Assembly: GCA_024635585.1 (NCBI GenBank)
Contig: JAGXIP010000215.1
Coordinates: 1 to 32,733 of the forward strand
Origin: Saccharicrinis sp.
GTDB taxonomy: Bacteria > Bacteroidota > Bacteroidia > Bacteroidales > Marinilabiliaceae
Direction: 5' to 3'
DNA length: 32,733 nt
Shown here: piece by piece, positions 24,874-32,523 of the stretch
Position numbering within the stretch: position 1 is the stretch's first letter
How the letters are laid out: each line of letters starts with the position of its first letter
The notes under the pieces: model-generated
What the model was told of the DNA's origin: nothing
The model's input: the letters and a program-made list of their open reading frames with translations, nothing else
Databases searched by the model: none
Position numbers and translations under genes: made by a program

Positions 24874-25001
24874 TTACATTTGGAAATTTAATCAGATATA
24901 AAACAAGTTGTTACATCTGCAAATAACAGGTGCTATTTTTGATTACAAATAACAAGCTGCTCTATTATCTATACAAATGTAATAATTATTTACATATGCC
25001 A
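24874..25001. promoter_or_regulatory. Four TTACAT-type sites upstream of the XRE regulator
   Basis: TTACATTTGGAA (24874-24885), TTACATCTGCAA (24911-24922), ATACAAATGTAA (24971-24982, the reverse of TTACATTTGTAT) and TTACATATGCCA (24990-25001) share TTACAT followed by N-TG. The first two are within 75 bases of the XRE start codon. The perfect version TTACATTTGTAA occurs upstream of pyrK. Confidence 0.5.
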
Positions 25002-25502
25002 AATGTGTACAATGTATATTTATTCAAATAAAATCCTTTTTAATCATTCAATATTTTCTATGAAAAAAAATATATCCAGCTTATTTTTTGCTTTAGTTTA
25101 GCTACAGATAATTGGAGGCATTATTTACTTTAGATATATGTATTATAAATCTATGAAATAAGTACTTAATGATTTGTAATAGTTAGATAGAAATAGTCTG
25201 AAAAGGGGTTCTATCGTGTAACTTTATTCTTTTATCTGACCTAAATGGATGTAATTAACTGATATATAGCTGATTGCAATATTAGCATCATATAAGTAAT
25301 CTAAAGCTTTATGTGACGTCTTTATTATACTGATTATAAGTGATATAAGTCAACAATTTAAGCAATAAATCACAGCATTGTTGAGAAAATAAGATTGACT
25401 AAGGCTTTTTATTGGATTTTTAAATGATATGGACTATATAACTGCATGAATATTAGTATTTTATGCAAAATGTAAATTAACCTTAACCTCTTAACCCTAA
25501 TA

Positions 25503-25519
25503 TTGGCATATACTATGCA
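25503..25519 (+). promoter_or_regulatory. Sigma-54-like promoter sequence
   Basis: TTGGCATATACTATGCA has GG (25505-25506) and GC (25517-25518) separated by exactly 10 bases with the flanking bases of the -24/-12 consensus. Transcription would run rightward from about 25530 into a region without a gene. It could be a chance match. Confidence 0.3.
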
Positions 25520-25592
25520 ACTGTATGTATAATTGTTTACAAAAGTACTCGCCCCTACCCTATTTGTAGTAAATTAACATACAAATATCGAA

Positions 25593-25647
25593 TTACATGT
25601 GTAATCATTACAGTGTACATTCTCACATGAAGGGTTACATATGTAAC
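25593..25647. promoter_or_regulatory. Two perfect TTACA-N2-TGTAA dyads
   Basis: TTACATGTGTAA (25593-25604) and GTTACATATGTAAC (25634-25647, a perfect 14-base palindrome) are 30 bases apart in the gene-free region. They are the most symmetric members of the site family seen around the XRE regulator and pyrK. Confidence 0.55.
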
Positions 25648-25828
25648 TTTCTTAAGTTTGCTATAGGATGAAGAATTTTCTTTTTTATATGATTTGAAGA
25701 TTTATTGATTAGGATTTCTGTGTGAATGTTGAAGCTGCAATCCGTACCAATATAGGTATGTTGGATATATCCAAATCTAAGCGGGTTAATTATGTTATAC
25801 CGAAATCCACAGTTTTAAGAATAAAAAA

Positions 25829-25853
25829 AGGCCCTGCGTAAAACACAGGACCT
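25829..25853 (-). terminator. Terminator of the flavodoxin gene
   Basis: On the minus strand AGGTCCTG pairs with CAGGGCCT (7 Watson-Crick pairs and one G-T) across a 9-base loop and is followed by seven T. It lies 30 bases past the flavodoxin stop. Confidence 0.8.
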
Positions 25854-25882
25854 ATAACTATAACTGATAGTAAAAATTTAAA

Positions 25883-26386
25883 TTAGAATTCTTTCTTGAT
25901 ATCTTCTACCCACTTTTCGATTCTTTCGTTGGATAATGCAGACTGGTTTTCGATATCCAGAGCAAGGCCTACAAATTTATCACCTCTTTGTGCTCTGGAA
26001 CCTTCAAACGTATATCCGTCTGTAGAAGTAAAACCAACAATTTTACCTCCTCTGGCCTCTATAAATTCAGCTAAATGGCCAAGACCATCGACGAAATTTT
26101 CGGGATACCCCTTTTGATCGCCACCGCCATACAGCGCAAAGGTTTTTCCTTTTAACGAATCATCTTCTACCGATGGTAAAAACTCATCCCAATAATTAGG
26201 CAACTCACCATCGAACCAAGTGGGCACGGCAAGTATATAGTTTGTAAAGCCCATAAACTGCTCCTGAGTAGCTTCCTCAACGTTTACCTTCTCTACATTC
26301 TTTTCGCCAAGGAGTTTTATAATTTTATCGGCCTGCTGCCGCGTTTTTACTGAGTTAAAACTATAGAATAAACCTATTTTCTTCAT
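25883..26386 (-). CDS. Long-chain flavodoxin
   Basis: A 167-residue FMN electron carrier, full length for the long-chain (NifF/FldA) group. It has IGLFYSF at the N-terminus, the 50s loop PTWFDGELPNYW with Trp positioned to stack on FMN, the GGGDQKGYPENFVDGLG segment with its stacking Tyr, and the C-terminal STDGYTFEGSRAQRG and GLALDIENQS blocks. The phosphate-binding loop is unusual: FNSVKT stands where related flavodoxins have SNTGKT, so the central Gly is Val. Flavodoxins replace ferredoxin under iron limitation and can serve pyruvate:ferredoxin oxidoreductases, hydrogenases or nitrogenase; there is no such gene beside it. The leader carries AAGTATC tandem repeats and the terminator downstream is strong, so it is probably a single-gene unit. 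Confidence 0.93.
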   Translation of the reverse strand: MKKIGLFYSFNSVKTRQQADKIIKLLGEKNVEKVNVEEATQEQFMGFTNYILAVPTWFDGELPNYWDEFLPSVEDDSLKGKTFALYGGGDQKGYPENFVDGLGHLAEFIEARGGKIVGFTSTDGYTFEGSRAQRGDKFVGLALDIENQSALSNERIEKWVEDIKKEF

Positions 26387-26398
26387 CGTTTTTTAAAT

Positions 26399-26437
26399 AA
26401 GTATCAAGATATAAGTATCAAGTATCAAGTATCAAGA
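26399..26437 (-). repeat. Tandem GATACTT repeats in the flavodoxin leader
   Basis: On the minus strand three tandem GATACTT units (26413-26433 in plus coordinates, AAGTATC) and one more at 26399-26405 end 12 bases before the ATG at 26386. Units, orientation and distance to the start codon match those in front of the mutase-like gene (5998-6036). Confidence 0.85.
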
Positions 26438-26539
26438 TTAATAAACGCAGAAATTTTATTTTTCCAACTATTTCCCAAAATCGATTCGGGACATACAATC
26501 AACCTATATACTTAACAATCAATCTTAATGGTTAAAAAT

Positions 26540-28588
26540 TTAATAAGCCAACAAATCTGCTGCTGCACTTTTAATCTTTTTTGTATTAGGTAATGTTTCG
26601 GCTTCTAGAATACGGTTAAAACCAACGGGTGTAAAAGCAGATCCTACGCGCTTTACAGGTGCATCAAGATACTCAAAACCCAGTTCGGTAATCATAGCCG
26701 ATACTTCGGCACCAAAACCGGCAAAAACCTTGTCTTCGTGCACTACCATTGCCCTCGATGTTTTTTTAATCGATTCTAAAATGGTTTCCTTATCCAATGG
26801 TATCAAAGAGCGCAAATCAATCACTTCAATATTTCCTTTACCTTCCTCATTCAGCGCATCAGCAGCCTCCACGCACATGTGTGTGGTGTTACCATAAGTC
26901 AGGATAGTAAGGTCGGTTCCTTCGCGTCTGATTCGTGCCTTACCATAAGGAACTTCAAAACCTTCAGGAATAGGCGTAGCAGCTTTTGGCGAGTTGTACA
27001 ATGCTTTTGGCTCCAAAAACAAAGTCATACCTTCGGAACGCATGGAAGTACGCAATAGTCCAGCGGCATCATCGGCATACGATGGGTAAACTACCCGTAC
27101 ACCCGGGAAAGTAGTGAGTGCTCCCTCGATGTTTTGCGAATGGTAAAGACCTCCGCCAATATATCCACCCGAAGCCAACCTAACGGTTATATTTGGCGAG
27201 AATTGTCCTTTGGTTCGCCAATACTCGTGGGTAGTTTCCACAAATTGTTCCATAGCTGGCCAAAAATAATCGGCAAATTCGGCTCCTTCAATTACAATTC
27301 GGATATCCTTATTAAAACGGGACATGCCATTGGCTGTACCCATAATAAAATCCTCGGCTATGGGTGCATTGAACACGCGTTCTTTCCCGAACTCTTGTTG
27401 CATACCCTTGGACACGTTAAAGATACCACCCTTATCTTTGTTGGCCATATCCTGTCCCCATATATAAGTATGCGGATTATGCCTAAACTCCTCTTTAAGC
27501 GTACTATTGAGTGCCTCAATGAGTTTTTTTGGTTCACCCGTTTCATTGTGTAAGCCATCCGGGAATTTTTTTGGTTCGTAAGCTGGTGCATACACAAAAT
27601 CATAAACGCTTTCTGGCTTAGGATTGGGTGCAGCTAAACCAGCTTTATGTGCAGCTTTCACCTCGCTTTTTACTTTGGCATCAATGGCATCTAATTCTTC
27701 CTCGGTAGTTCTTTCGTACCTGAGTAACAACCTGCGGTACTTGGCCAGTGGATCGTATTCTTGTACATAGTTCAGTTCGGCCTTATCGCGGTAAAGCTCA
27801 TGCCTGTCGGAATTAGAATGGGAATGGATCCGCACACAGTTGGCATGTACGATAACAGGTTTTTGTTCTTCTTCGGCCCATTTTACCGCTTCGGCCATGG
27901 CATTCATCGAATCGAACACATCCTTGCCGTTACAATATATGATACGGAGATTCTTCATTCCTTCAAAGTTCTTGGCTACCTTGCGATTAGCCGTTTGATC
28001 TTCCTTGGGCACAGAAATACCATATCCATTATCCTGAAACACAAAAACCACCGGAAGCTGTTCGTTGGATGCCCCGTTGATGGCCTCATACACATAACCC
28101 TCGGATACCGATGACTCGCCCTGTGAGCTGATGGCTACCCCTTTGGCCTTGTAAGTTTTTATGCCTCGTGCTATACCAGCTGCATGAAGCGTATGGTTAC
28201 CCGTAGCCGATGAAACGTTATGAATATTCCATTCCGGCTTGGCAAAATGGTTGGACATATGTCGTCCACCCCCAGCCACATCCGTATCTTTAGATATACC
28301 ATTAAATATAATCTCTTCGGCAGTTAAGCCTGCCGACAAGCAGGTCTGTAAATCCCTGTAATAAGGAAAAAGATGATCCTTGCTCCGGTCGAAATTTTGC
28401 CCAATGGCCAACTGAATGGCATCGTGACCGGCAGCTGGTGCATGGTACGACCAGCCTATGGCCTGCTTTAGGTAGTTAGGCGCACGTTCGTCGAGGCTGC
28501 GACCCAGCTTTAAAAGGTGATACCATTTTAGGAGCGTTTCCTTTTCGGTGGTCTTTATTTTGTATATTTCTTTTACGTCTGACTTCAT
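26540..28588 (-). CDS. 2-oxoacid dehydrogenase E1 component, fused alpha and beta subunits
   Basis: A 682-residue TPP enzyme that decarboxylates a 2-oxoacid and acylates the E2 lipoyl group. I start it at ATG 28588, preceded by GAGGA; a TTG ten codons upstream would extend it into the spacer. The alpha-like half (1-330) has PYYRDLQTCLSAG, GGGRHMSNHF and a TPP motif G157-E-S ... N187 (QGESSVSEG ... DNGYGIS), with Glu where many enzymes have GDG. The beta-like half (about 350-682) has APIAEDFIMGTANGM, EFADYFWPAMEQFVE and PEGFEVPYGKA. Fused E1 is common in Bacteroidota. Substrate, branched-chain oxoacid or pyruvate, cannot be decided; I lean to branched-chain because of the GE- motif. E2 lies 35 bases upstream; E3 is not in the window. 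Confidence 0.9.
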   Translation of the reverse strand: MKSDVKEIYKIKTTEKETLLKWYHLLKLGRSLDERAPNYLKQAIGWSYHAPAAGHDAIQLAIGQNFDRSKDHLFPYYRDLQTCLSAGLTAEEIIFNGISKDTDVAGGGRHMSNHFAKPEWNIHNVSSATGNHTLHAAGIARGIKTYKAKGVAISSQGESSVSEGYVYEAINGASNEQLPVVFVFQDNGYGISVPKEDQTANRKVAKNFEGMKNLRIIYCNGKDVFDSMNAMAEAVKWAEEEQKPVIVHANCVRIHSHSNSDRHELYRDKAELNYVQEYDPLAKYRRLLLRYERTTEEELDAIDAKVKSEVKAAHKAGLAAPNPKPESVYDFVYAPAYEPKKFPDGLHNETGEPKKLIEALNSTLKEEFRHNPHTYIWGQDMANKDKGGIFNVSKGMQQEFGKERVFNAPIAEDFIMGTANGMSRFNKDIRIVIEGAEFADYFWPAMEQFVETTHEYWRTKGQFSPNITVRLASGGYIGGGLYHSQNIEGALTTFPGVRVVYPSYADDAAGLLRTSMRSEGMTLFLEPKALYNSPKAATPIPEGFEVPYGKARIRREGTDLTILTYGNTTHMCVEAADALNEEGKGNIEVIDLRSLIPLDKETILESIKKTSRAMVVHEDKVFAGFGAEVSAMITELGFEYLDAPVKRVGSAFTPVGFNRILEAETLPNTKKIKSAAADLLAY

Positions 28589-28623
28589 TGTCCTCAAATT
28601 TTTATAATGACTGTGCAAAGTAG

Positions 28624-29997
28624 CTAAATGGATCTGTCAATATCAAATTGTTCCAGATAATCGCCTATTCTACGAAGGAAATTACCACCCAACGCTCCAT
28701 CAACGATACGATGGTCGTAGGATAAAGAAAGGAACATTTTATGGCGTATTGCTATGGCATCGCCACTTGGCGTTTCGATAACAGCCGGTTTTTTCTCGAT
28801 GGAGCCTACGGCTAGTATAGCTACTTGAGGTTGGTTAATGATAGGCGTGCCCATAATATTTTTAAACGAACCAAAATTGGTAATAGTAAAAGTACCTCCT
28901 TGTATGTCATCGGGCGAGAGTTTGTTGTTACGCGCCAAATCTGCTAACCTGTTTACATCAGAAGTGAGACCAACGAGGTTTTTATGATCTGCATTTTTGA
29001 TGACAGGAACAATTAAATTTCCACTGGGCAAAGCTACAGCCATACCAACGTTTACATTTTTACGATAGATAATCTTGTCGCCGTCAACCGAGGCGTTTAC
29101 ACCAGGGAAATCCCGCAGTGCTTTGGCTGTGGCTTCAAAGAATATAGGTGTGTACGTTATTTTTTGTCCATGTTTTTTCTGATAGGCCTCTTTGTTTTTG
29201 TTGCGCCACATCACAATGTTGGTCATGTCCACTTCAACCACTGCAGTTACGTGAGGCGACACCTGTTTTGACATCACCATATGATCAGCAATGAGTTTAC
29301 GCATGCGATCCATTTGAACAATTTCGTCCTCGGCATTCACTGAAACTGGTGGCCTTGCAATTTGTGCTGCTGGTTTAGCAGGAGCATCACTTGGTTTTGC
29401 AGTTTGCTTATTTGCAGTACCTGAAGCCTTTTGTTCGATATAACTCAAAATATCGGCTTTTGTAACACGCTCATTTTGTCCGCTACCCTTTATCGAATCC
29501 AACTCCTTAAAAGTAACGCCTTCTTCTTTGGCAATACTTTTTACCAAAGGAGAATAAAATTTGTCGGAACTATCCGAAGCCTGATTATCCTCGTTGGATT
29601 CACCTTTGCCGGATTCTTTACCGCCCTCTTCAGGTGCCTCTTGACCTTTTTGAATGTTTCCTTCTACTTTGGCTGGAGTGACATCATCTTTTTTCTTATC
29701 GTCGCTTTCCGTTGCTTTGGAGGGCTTCGATTTTTCTTCACTTTCCGATTCGTCGCCTTCCAGTGTAATGATTGCCACGGGCTTTCCAACGGGTACTAAT
29801 GCGTCTGTTTCGAACAAAATTTCCTTCACGGTTCCTGCTACGGGCGATGGAATCTCAGAATCGACTTTATCGGTGGCTATTTCCAATAAAATATCGTCTT
29901 CCTCGATGGTATCACCAACAGAAACGAACCATTTTGTAATCGTTGCTTCTTCAACGCTCTCACCCATTTTGGGCATAAGAATTTCAAATGTTGACAT
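28624..29997 (-). CDS. 2-oxoacid dehydrogenase E2 (dihydrolipoamide acyltransferase)
   Basis: A 457-residue core enzyme of the complex. The lipoyl domain (1-80) begins STFEILMPKMGESVEEATIT and carries the lipoylated Lys44 in ATDKVDSEIPSP. A long acidic/Lys/Pro linker follows (85-145), then the E3/E1-binding domain (about 147-190, FYSPLVKSIAKEEGVTF), an Ala/Pro linker (195-220), and the catalytic domain to the end with His429 and Asp433 in LSYDHRIVDGALG. A single lipoyl domain and the 'MPKMGESVEEATI' start are typical of Bacteroidota branched-chain or 2-oxoglutarate-like E2 rather than E. coli AceF. It is the promoter-proximal gene of the E2-E1 unit. The TAnnTTTG promoter with TTTG-N20 spacing is in front of it. 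Confidence 0.95.
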   Translation of the reverse strand: MSTFEILMPKMGESVEEATITKWFVSVGDTIEEDDILLEIATDKVDSEIPSPVAGTVKEILFETDALVPVGKPVAIITLEGDESESEEKSKPSKATESDDKKKDDVTPAKVEGNIQKGQEAPEEGGKESGKGESNEDNQASDSSDKFYSPLVKSIAKEEGVTFKELDSIKGSGQNERVTKADILSYIEQKASGTANKQTAKPSDAPAKPAAQIARPPVSVNAEDEIVQMDRMRKLIADHMVMSKQVSPHVTAVVEVDMTNIVMWRNKNKEAYQKKHGQKITYTPIFFEATAKALRDFPGVNASVDGDKIIYRKNVNVGMAVALPSGNLIVPVIKNADHKNLVGLTSDVNRLADLARNNKLSPDDIQGGTFTITNFGSFKNIMGTPIINQPQVAILAVGSIEKKPAVIETPSGDAIAIRHKMFLSLSYDHRIVDGALGGNFLRRIGDYLEQFDIDRSI

Positions 29998-30032
29998 ATC
30001 GTTGTTTTTATTATTTTAATTTAAGCGTAATT

Positions 30033-30064
30033 CAAATATAAATATTGTTTCAGTCCAATCCAAA
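30033..30064 (-). promoter_or_regulatory. Promoter of the E2-E1 operon
   Basis: On the minus strand TTTG (30061-30064), a 20-base spacer and TATATTTG (30033-30040) form a full Bacteroidota -33/-7 promoter. Transcription would begin near 30026, giving a leader of about 30 bases. Confidence 0.7.
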
Positions 30065-30224
30065 ACTTTATCAGTCAACTATAACGTTTAAACTTCAAAG
30101 TATAAAAGTGATTAGATAATCATGAACAATAGGTTTAAGTCCTACTTATTGCGTATCTTTTTATTTTTATGATACGAATTATAAACAAGCAAGCCTAAAA
30201 ATGGTTCTGTGATACTGAAATATC

Positions 30225-32213
30225 TTATTCAATAATTTTAAGTTCGGTTCTTCTGTTCTTAGCCCGACCCGCTTCCGTTTCGTTGGAAGCAATGGGGTCG
30301 TTCATCCCTTCGCCTTTGAAAGCAAGGCGATTAGCAGCGATACCTTTCTTTATAAGATATTGGTAAACTTCATGAGCCCGTTGCATACTTAATTTTTGAT
30401 TATAGTCTGGCGAACCCACATTATCAGTATATCCAAGCAACTGAATTTTTAATTGGTCGTTTTCGTTAAGGAACTGAAGCAACTTTTTAAGCTCCACCTC
30501 CGACTCGTCTCTCAACTGATACGAATCTGTTTCGAAGAATATATTGTTGAGCACTATTTGTTCGCCCACTCTTAAGGGTTTAAGATAGATGTCTAAAATT
30601 TGTGGATCGGCAGCGGATGATAAGGAATCCATTTTAAAGAAATCTGAATAGAATAAATAACCTTTTTTGGATACATTTAACGCGTACGAACCGCCCATAG
30701 GCAAACACACCAAAAAATCGCCTGAAAAATCGGTTGACATGGCCTCCACTACCATTTTTCCGTTGTTGATATCCTTGAGCTCGAAAGCTGCTTTGAGTTT
30801 TTCCCTGGTATGGCTGTCGTACACCCTGCCTTTGACGTACGAAACGGGCAAAGGCCTTATTTCTTCAGGAATATCGAAGCTATAAATATCGCGACCACCA
30901 AAGGACTCTTCATACCCATCGGAGGAGAAGTAAGCCTTACTACCGTTAGCTGTTACCACCAGCCCAACCTCGTCGGCGGCTGTGTTGATAGGAAAGCCAA
31001 GATTTACCGGAGGCTCAACAAAGACCCCGTTAGTCATCCGTGACATAAACAAATCGGCTTTTCCCATCCCAGGCCATCCTTCGGATGCAAAATAAAGGGT
31101 GCTGTTATCAGGATGAATAAAAGGGGACACCTCGTTGGAAGCGGTGTTAATATTATCGCCCAGGTTTTCGGGACTTCCAAAAAATGGTGTTCCTGAGGCA
31201 TCAAGACCCATAACAGTAGCGCGCCAAATATCGTTTGCTCCCTTACCTCCCGACCGATTACTGGAAAAATACAAGGTACGGCCATCGGACGAAAATGAAG
31301 GCTGCGACTCCCAAAATGGGCTATTTACAGGTGATCCAATATTTTTTGGGGAACTCCAGCCCGTGGCCGTACGGTAGCTAAAATAAATATCGCAGGATCC
31401 CTTGCTGTCGGATCTGCCACACGCTGTAAAAAACATCCAATTACCATCAGACGAAAGCGTTTGTGCCCCCTCGTTACTGGCACTATTTAAAGGTGCATCC
31501 AACTGTATTCGCTCTTCCCATTCTCCTTGGGAGTTTTTTACCGAACTAAAAAAATCTTCGTGAAAATGATTGGCCATGGCATTGGCGTAAGGCTTCTTAT
31601 TTAATACAGAATCCCGCTCCACCAAAACGGTATAAACCAAGGTTTGCTCATCGGCAGTGATACTAGGCCAATATTCACTATAGTAACTATTTATTTTTCC
31701 GCCCAAGTTAACAGGTGTAATATGGCGTGGTTTTTCCATCGCTTCTTTTGCAAATTTGGCTTTCGTTAGCCAATCATTTGCTTTTTGTTTTGATTGGGTA
31801 TTATTAGTTTTAGTGAGATATGCACGGAAATATTGTACTGACTCGTCAAACTCGTCCAACTGAAAATGAGCCACTCCCAAACTATAATAACTGTAAACAA
31901 AAAAAGTAGAATCGAGTTCCACCACTTTTTGCAGGTAATCTATCTGATTACGATAGTTTTCCTGTTCAAAATAAACTTCTGATAACAGAAGATAAGCTTC
32001 TACAAAACTATTATCTTTTTTAATGGCCTGACTTAATGGCTCTTTGGCTAGATCGTAATTGTGAGATTGATAAAAGGATAATCCTTTTTTATAGAGGTTT
32101 TCGGCCTTTTTAGAGGATGTGCTTAGTTTTTGCGCATCAGTAACAATCCCAACACCCATTAAAAGTGCCATAAGGCAAACCTTTATTAATATCCTATACT
32201 TATGTACCACCAT
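30225..32213 (-). CDS. OmpA-family protein with TPR, beta-propeller and carboxypeptidase-regulatory domains (PorE-like)
   Basis: A 662-residue envelope protein if started at ATG 32213 (HKYRILIKVCLMALLMGVGI signal region). A perfect TATTTTTG on the minus strand at 32239-32246 puts transcription near 32232, so the longer frame from 32279 is excluded; 32222 is also possible. Domain order: TPR units at about 30-160 (AENLYKKGLSFYQSHNYDLA), PD40/WD40-like propeller blades at 190-430 (repeated PSFSSDGRTLYFSSNRSGG-type motifs), a carboxypeptidase-regulatory domain at 445-530, and an OmpA C-terminal peptidoglycan-binding domain at 545-662 (FETDSYQL, GYTDNVGS, AKNRRTEL). This order is that of PorE, which anchors type IX secretion parts to peptidoglycan, but several Bacteroidota paralogues share it. 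No lipobox Cys is seen. Confidence 0.88.
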   Translation of the reverse strand: MVVHKYRILIKVCLMALLMGVGIVTDAQKLSTSSKKAENLYKKGLSFYQSHNYDLAKEPLSQAIKKDNSFVEAYLLLSEVYFEQENYRNQIDYLQKVVELDSTFFVYSYYSLGVAHFQLDEFDESVQYFRAYLTKTNNTQSKQKANDWLTKAKFAKEAMEKPRHITPVNLGGKINSYYSEYWPSITADEQTLVYTVLVERDSVLNKKPYANAMANHFHEDFFSSVKNSQGEWEERIQLDAPLNSASNEGAQTLSSDGNWMFFTACGRSDSKGSCDIYFSYRTATGWSSPKNIGSPVNSPFWESQPSFSSDGRTLYFSSNRSGGKGANDIWRATVMGLDASGTPFFGSPENLGDNINTASNEVSPFIHPDNSTLYFASEGWPGMGKADLFMSRMTNGVFVEPPVNLGFPINTAADEVGLVVTANGSKAYFSSDGYEESFGGRDIYSFDIPEEIRPLPVSYVKGRVYDSHTREKLKAAFELKDINNGKMVVEAMSTDFSGDFLVCLPMGGSYALNVSKKGYLFYSDFFKMDSLSSAADPQILDIYLKPLRVGEQIVLNNIFFETDSYQLRDESEVELKKLLQFLNENDQLKIQLLGYTDNVGSPDYNQKLSMQRAHEVYQYLIKKGIAANRLAFKGEGMNDPIASNETEAGRAKNRRTELKIIE

Positions 32214-32238
32214 CAAAACCATATAAAAGTTAATCTGA

Positions 32239-32246
32239 CAAAAATA
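32239..32246 (-). promoter_or_regulatory. Predicted -7 element of the OmpA-family gene
   Basis: TATTTTTG on the minus strand, a perfect TAnnTTTG, lies 17 or 26 bases before the possible ATG codons at 32222 and 32213. No clear -33 TTTG. It decides against the upstream start at 32279. Confidence 0.5.
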
Positions 32247-32463
32247 GCATAATTGTTTAAACCATCTTGGTATTGCCATATTTTTGGCTCTTTGATAGAA
32301 GGAATAATGAAAACAACTGTTGTAGGCCTATTTTTACAGATAGAAATTTAAGGAATTTAAGAAGGGACGGGTATAGGTTTGTACCTTTTTCTGCTGCCTT
32401 ATTTTAAAAAAAAATTAAAAGTATCAGGAATTAAATCGCTTAATTTTCTTTTTCAAGTTTTCA

Positions 32464-32491
32464 TAAAAACCAGGGTTTTGTGAGACTGGTT
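32464..32491 (-). terminator. Probable terminator of the RDD-family gene
   Basis: On the minus strand AACCAG (32486-32491) pairs with CTGGTT (32468-32473) over a 12-base loop, followed by more T (32465-32467). The stem is only 6 bp. It lies 32 bases past the stop of the partial gene. Confidence 0.5.
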
Positions 32492-32523
32492 AAGTCTTAT
32501 AATTCGATTGGGGGTAGTTTATT

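Larger units (their letters stand above)
24851..25882. other. 1-kb gene-free AT-rich region with repeated dyads
   Basis: No frame of convincing length or composition is present on either strand; the longest tail, about 39 codons at 25722-25841 in the plus direction, has no start of its own. What it holds: TTACAT-type sites near 24874, 24911, 24971 and 24990, two perfect dyads at 25593-25604 and 25635-25646, a TATTTTTG -7-like element on the plus strand at 24934-24941, a GG-N10-GC sequence resembling a sigma-54 promoter at 25503-25519, and the flavodoxin terminator at 25829-25853. It may encode a small RNA or be decayed sequence. Confidence 0.6.

Noticed and set aside
25722-25841. About 39 codons of clean plus-strand frame ending at 25841
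   Set aside because: The composition looks protein-like, but there is no convincing start, upstream stop is close and no family is recognised; treated as chance or a decayed fragment.
26474-26490. Imperfect palindrome CCCAAAATCGATTCGGG after E1
   Set aside because: The stem has mismatches and no following T run on either strand, so it is not supported as a terminator.
28589-28618. Ten-codon N-terminal extension of E1 starting at TTG
   Set aside because: ATG 28588 has a GAGGA in front of it and begins the conserved sequence; the extension is not typical of the family.
32214-32279. Longer start of the OmpA-family protein
   Set aside because: The perfect -7 element at 32239-32246 lies inside that extension, so transcription would begin after it.
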